Source of the DNA: Sphaerochaeta sp.
Lineage (GTDB): Bacteria > Spirochaetota > Spirochaetia > Sphaerochaetales > Sphaerochaetaceae
Assembly (NCBI GenBank): GCA_018399495.1
Contig: JAGYOG010000008.1
Span: 1 to 64,000 of the forward strand
Reading direction: 5' to 3'
DNA: 64,000 nucleotides
How positions within the stretch are numbered: position 1 is the stretch's first letter; every line of letters starts with the position of its first letter. Positions 63,825 to 64,000 of this stretch are shown here, one piece after another. The notes under the pieces are model-generated. The model was not told where the DNA came from. It made no database searches and saw only the letters and a program-made list of their open reading frames with translations. A program made the position numbers and the translations under genes.

Positions 63825-64000
63825 ATGCTTTGACTGTGAACCATTTGAGTTTCACCTACCCAAGCGGCACCAAAGCACTTGATGATATCTCTCTTTCTGT
63901 AGGGGAAAGCCAAAGTGTAGCAATCCTTGGTTCCAATGGAGCAGGCAAATCAACGCTCCTCGATATCCTGTTGGGATGGAAGAAGAGCGCTGAAGTTTCG
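63821..64000 (+). CDS. ABC transporter ATPase, 3' part outside window
   Basis: The first 60 residues of an ABC ATPase are visible: LTVNHLSFTYPSGTKALDDI and the Walker A loop GSNGAGKSTLLDIL at about 38-51. ATG 63821 overlaps the permease stop and has AGGAGG upstream. The Walker B and signature regions lie beyond the window. It should drive the FecCD-type importer. Confidence 0.9.
   Translation, partial: MNALTVNHLSFTYPSGTKALDDISLSVGESQSVAILGSNGAGKSTLLDILLGWKKSAEVS

Noticed and set aside
62822-63913. Open frame of 363 codons on the minus strand opposite the FecCD permease
   Set aside because: It is a mirror of the permease, rich in Arg, Pro and Ser, and without motifs.
1-64000. tRNA or rRNA genes, CRISPR arrays, insertion sequences, phage genes
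   Set aside because: I scanned the intergenic spaces for T-arm-like motifs, regular repeats, transposase or integrase motifs and terminal inverted repeats, and found none.

Overview
The window looks like chromosomal DNA of a free-living, fermentative spirochaete close to Sphaerochaeta. This is an inference from gene content, not a database match. The supporting signs are a long-type PPi-dependent phosphofructokinase, a DUF1846 protein, several acyl-CoA ligases, a CUT1 sugar ABC transporter with beta-mannosidase and beta-hexosaminidase, a two-subunit 2-oxoacid:ferredoxin oxidoreductase, peptidoglycan precursor genes, and no motility genes in the window. Coding density is very high and ATGA-type overlaps are frequent. 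I see no rRNA, tRNA, CRISPR array, phage or insertion sequence.

Layout. 1-4.1 kb: two unrecognised genes, cysK, two tandem Rrf2 regulators and a frameshifted AbrB-family membrane protein. 4.1-12.3 kb: a long minus-strand run (two acyl-CoA ligases, ArsC/Spx-like protein, YycJ-like hydrolase, DAHP synthase, DJ-1 protein, DUF1846 protein) behind a near-consensus promoter. 12.4-15 kb: asnS with terminator, a LuxR-type regulator and a YaiI/DUF188 protein. 15-29.7 kb: glycan use, with a frameshifted GH2 gene, PFP, a decayed diguanylate cyclase gene, beta-mannosidase, a ROK regulator with two ABC permeases and a binding protein, and a divergent GH20 hexosaminidase. 29.7-32.8 kb: a YhbY-like protein, a third acyl-CoA ligase and the wreck of an iron/cobalamin-type ABC transporter. 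32.8-37.9 kb: folC, an NFACT protein, a Memo-like protein and a large membrane protein. 37.9-43.8 kb: murC-yicC-cytidylate-kinase-like-exported protein-rpoZ-miaA, a zinc ribbon protein and an outer membrane barrel. 43.9-47.7 kb: murE, ddl, dinB. 47.7-52.7 kb: 2-oxoacid:ferredoxin oxidoreductase, DUF454, MFS, uppP. 52.8-56.9 kb: trmL-proC-serS-pncB. 56.9-61.6 kb: proA-proB-glycosyltransferase-like-amidase-GyrI-like (the last with an in-frame stop). 61.7-64 kb: an intact FecCD-type ABC transporter cut by the window end.

Working together. The ROK regulator, permeases, binding protein and hexosaminidase form a candidate regulon. Three near-copies of the palindrome TTTGTACAAA lie between the ROK gene and the GH20 gene, and one perfect copy overlaps the -35 of a promoter in front of the binding-protein gene. 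Proline synthesis is complete in the window (proA, proB, proC). Wall precursor steps are present (murC, murE, ddl, uppP). Five loci are disrupted: AbrB, GH2, the diguanylate cyclase, the second FecCD/ATPase system and the GyrI-like gene. Real decay and assembly error cannot be separated from the sequence alone, but the ABC remnant has lost whole domains and is certainly real decay.
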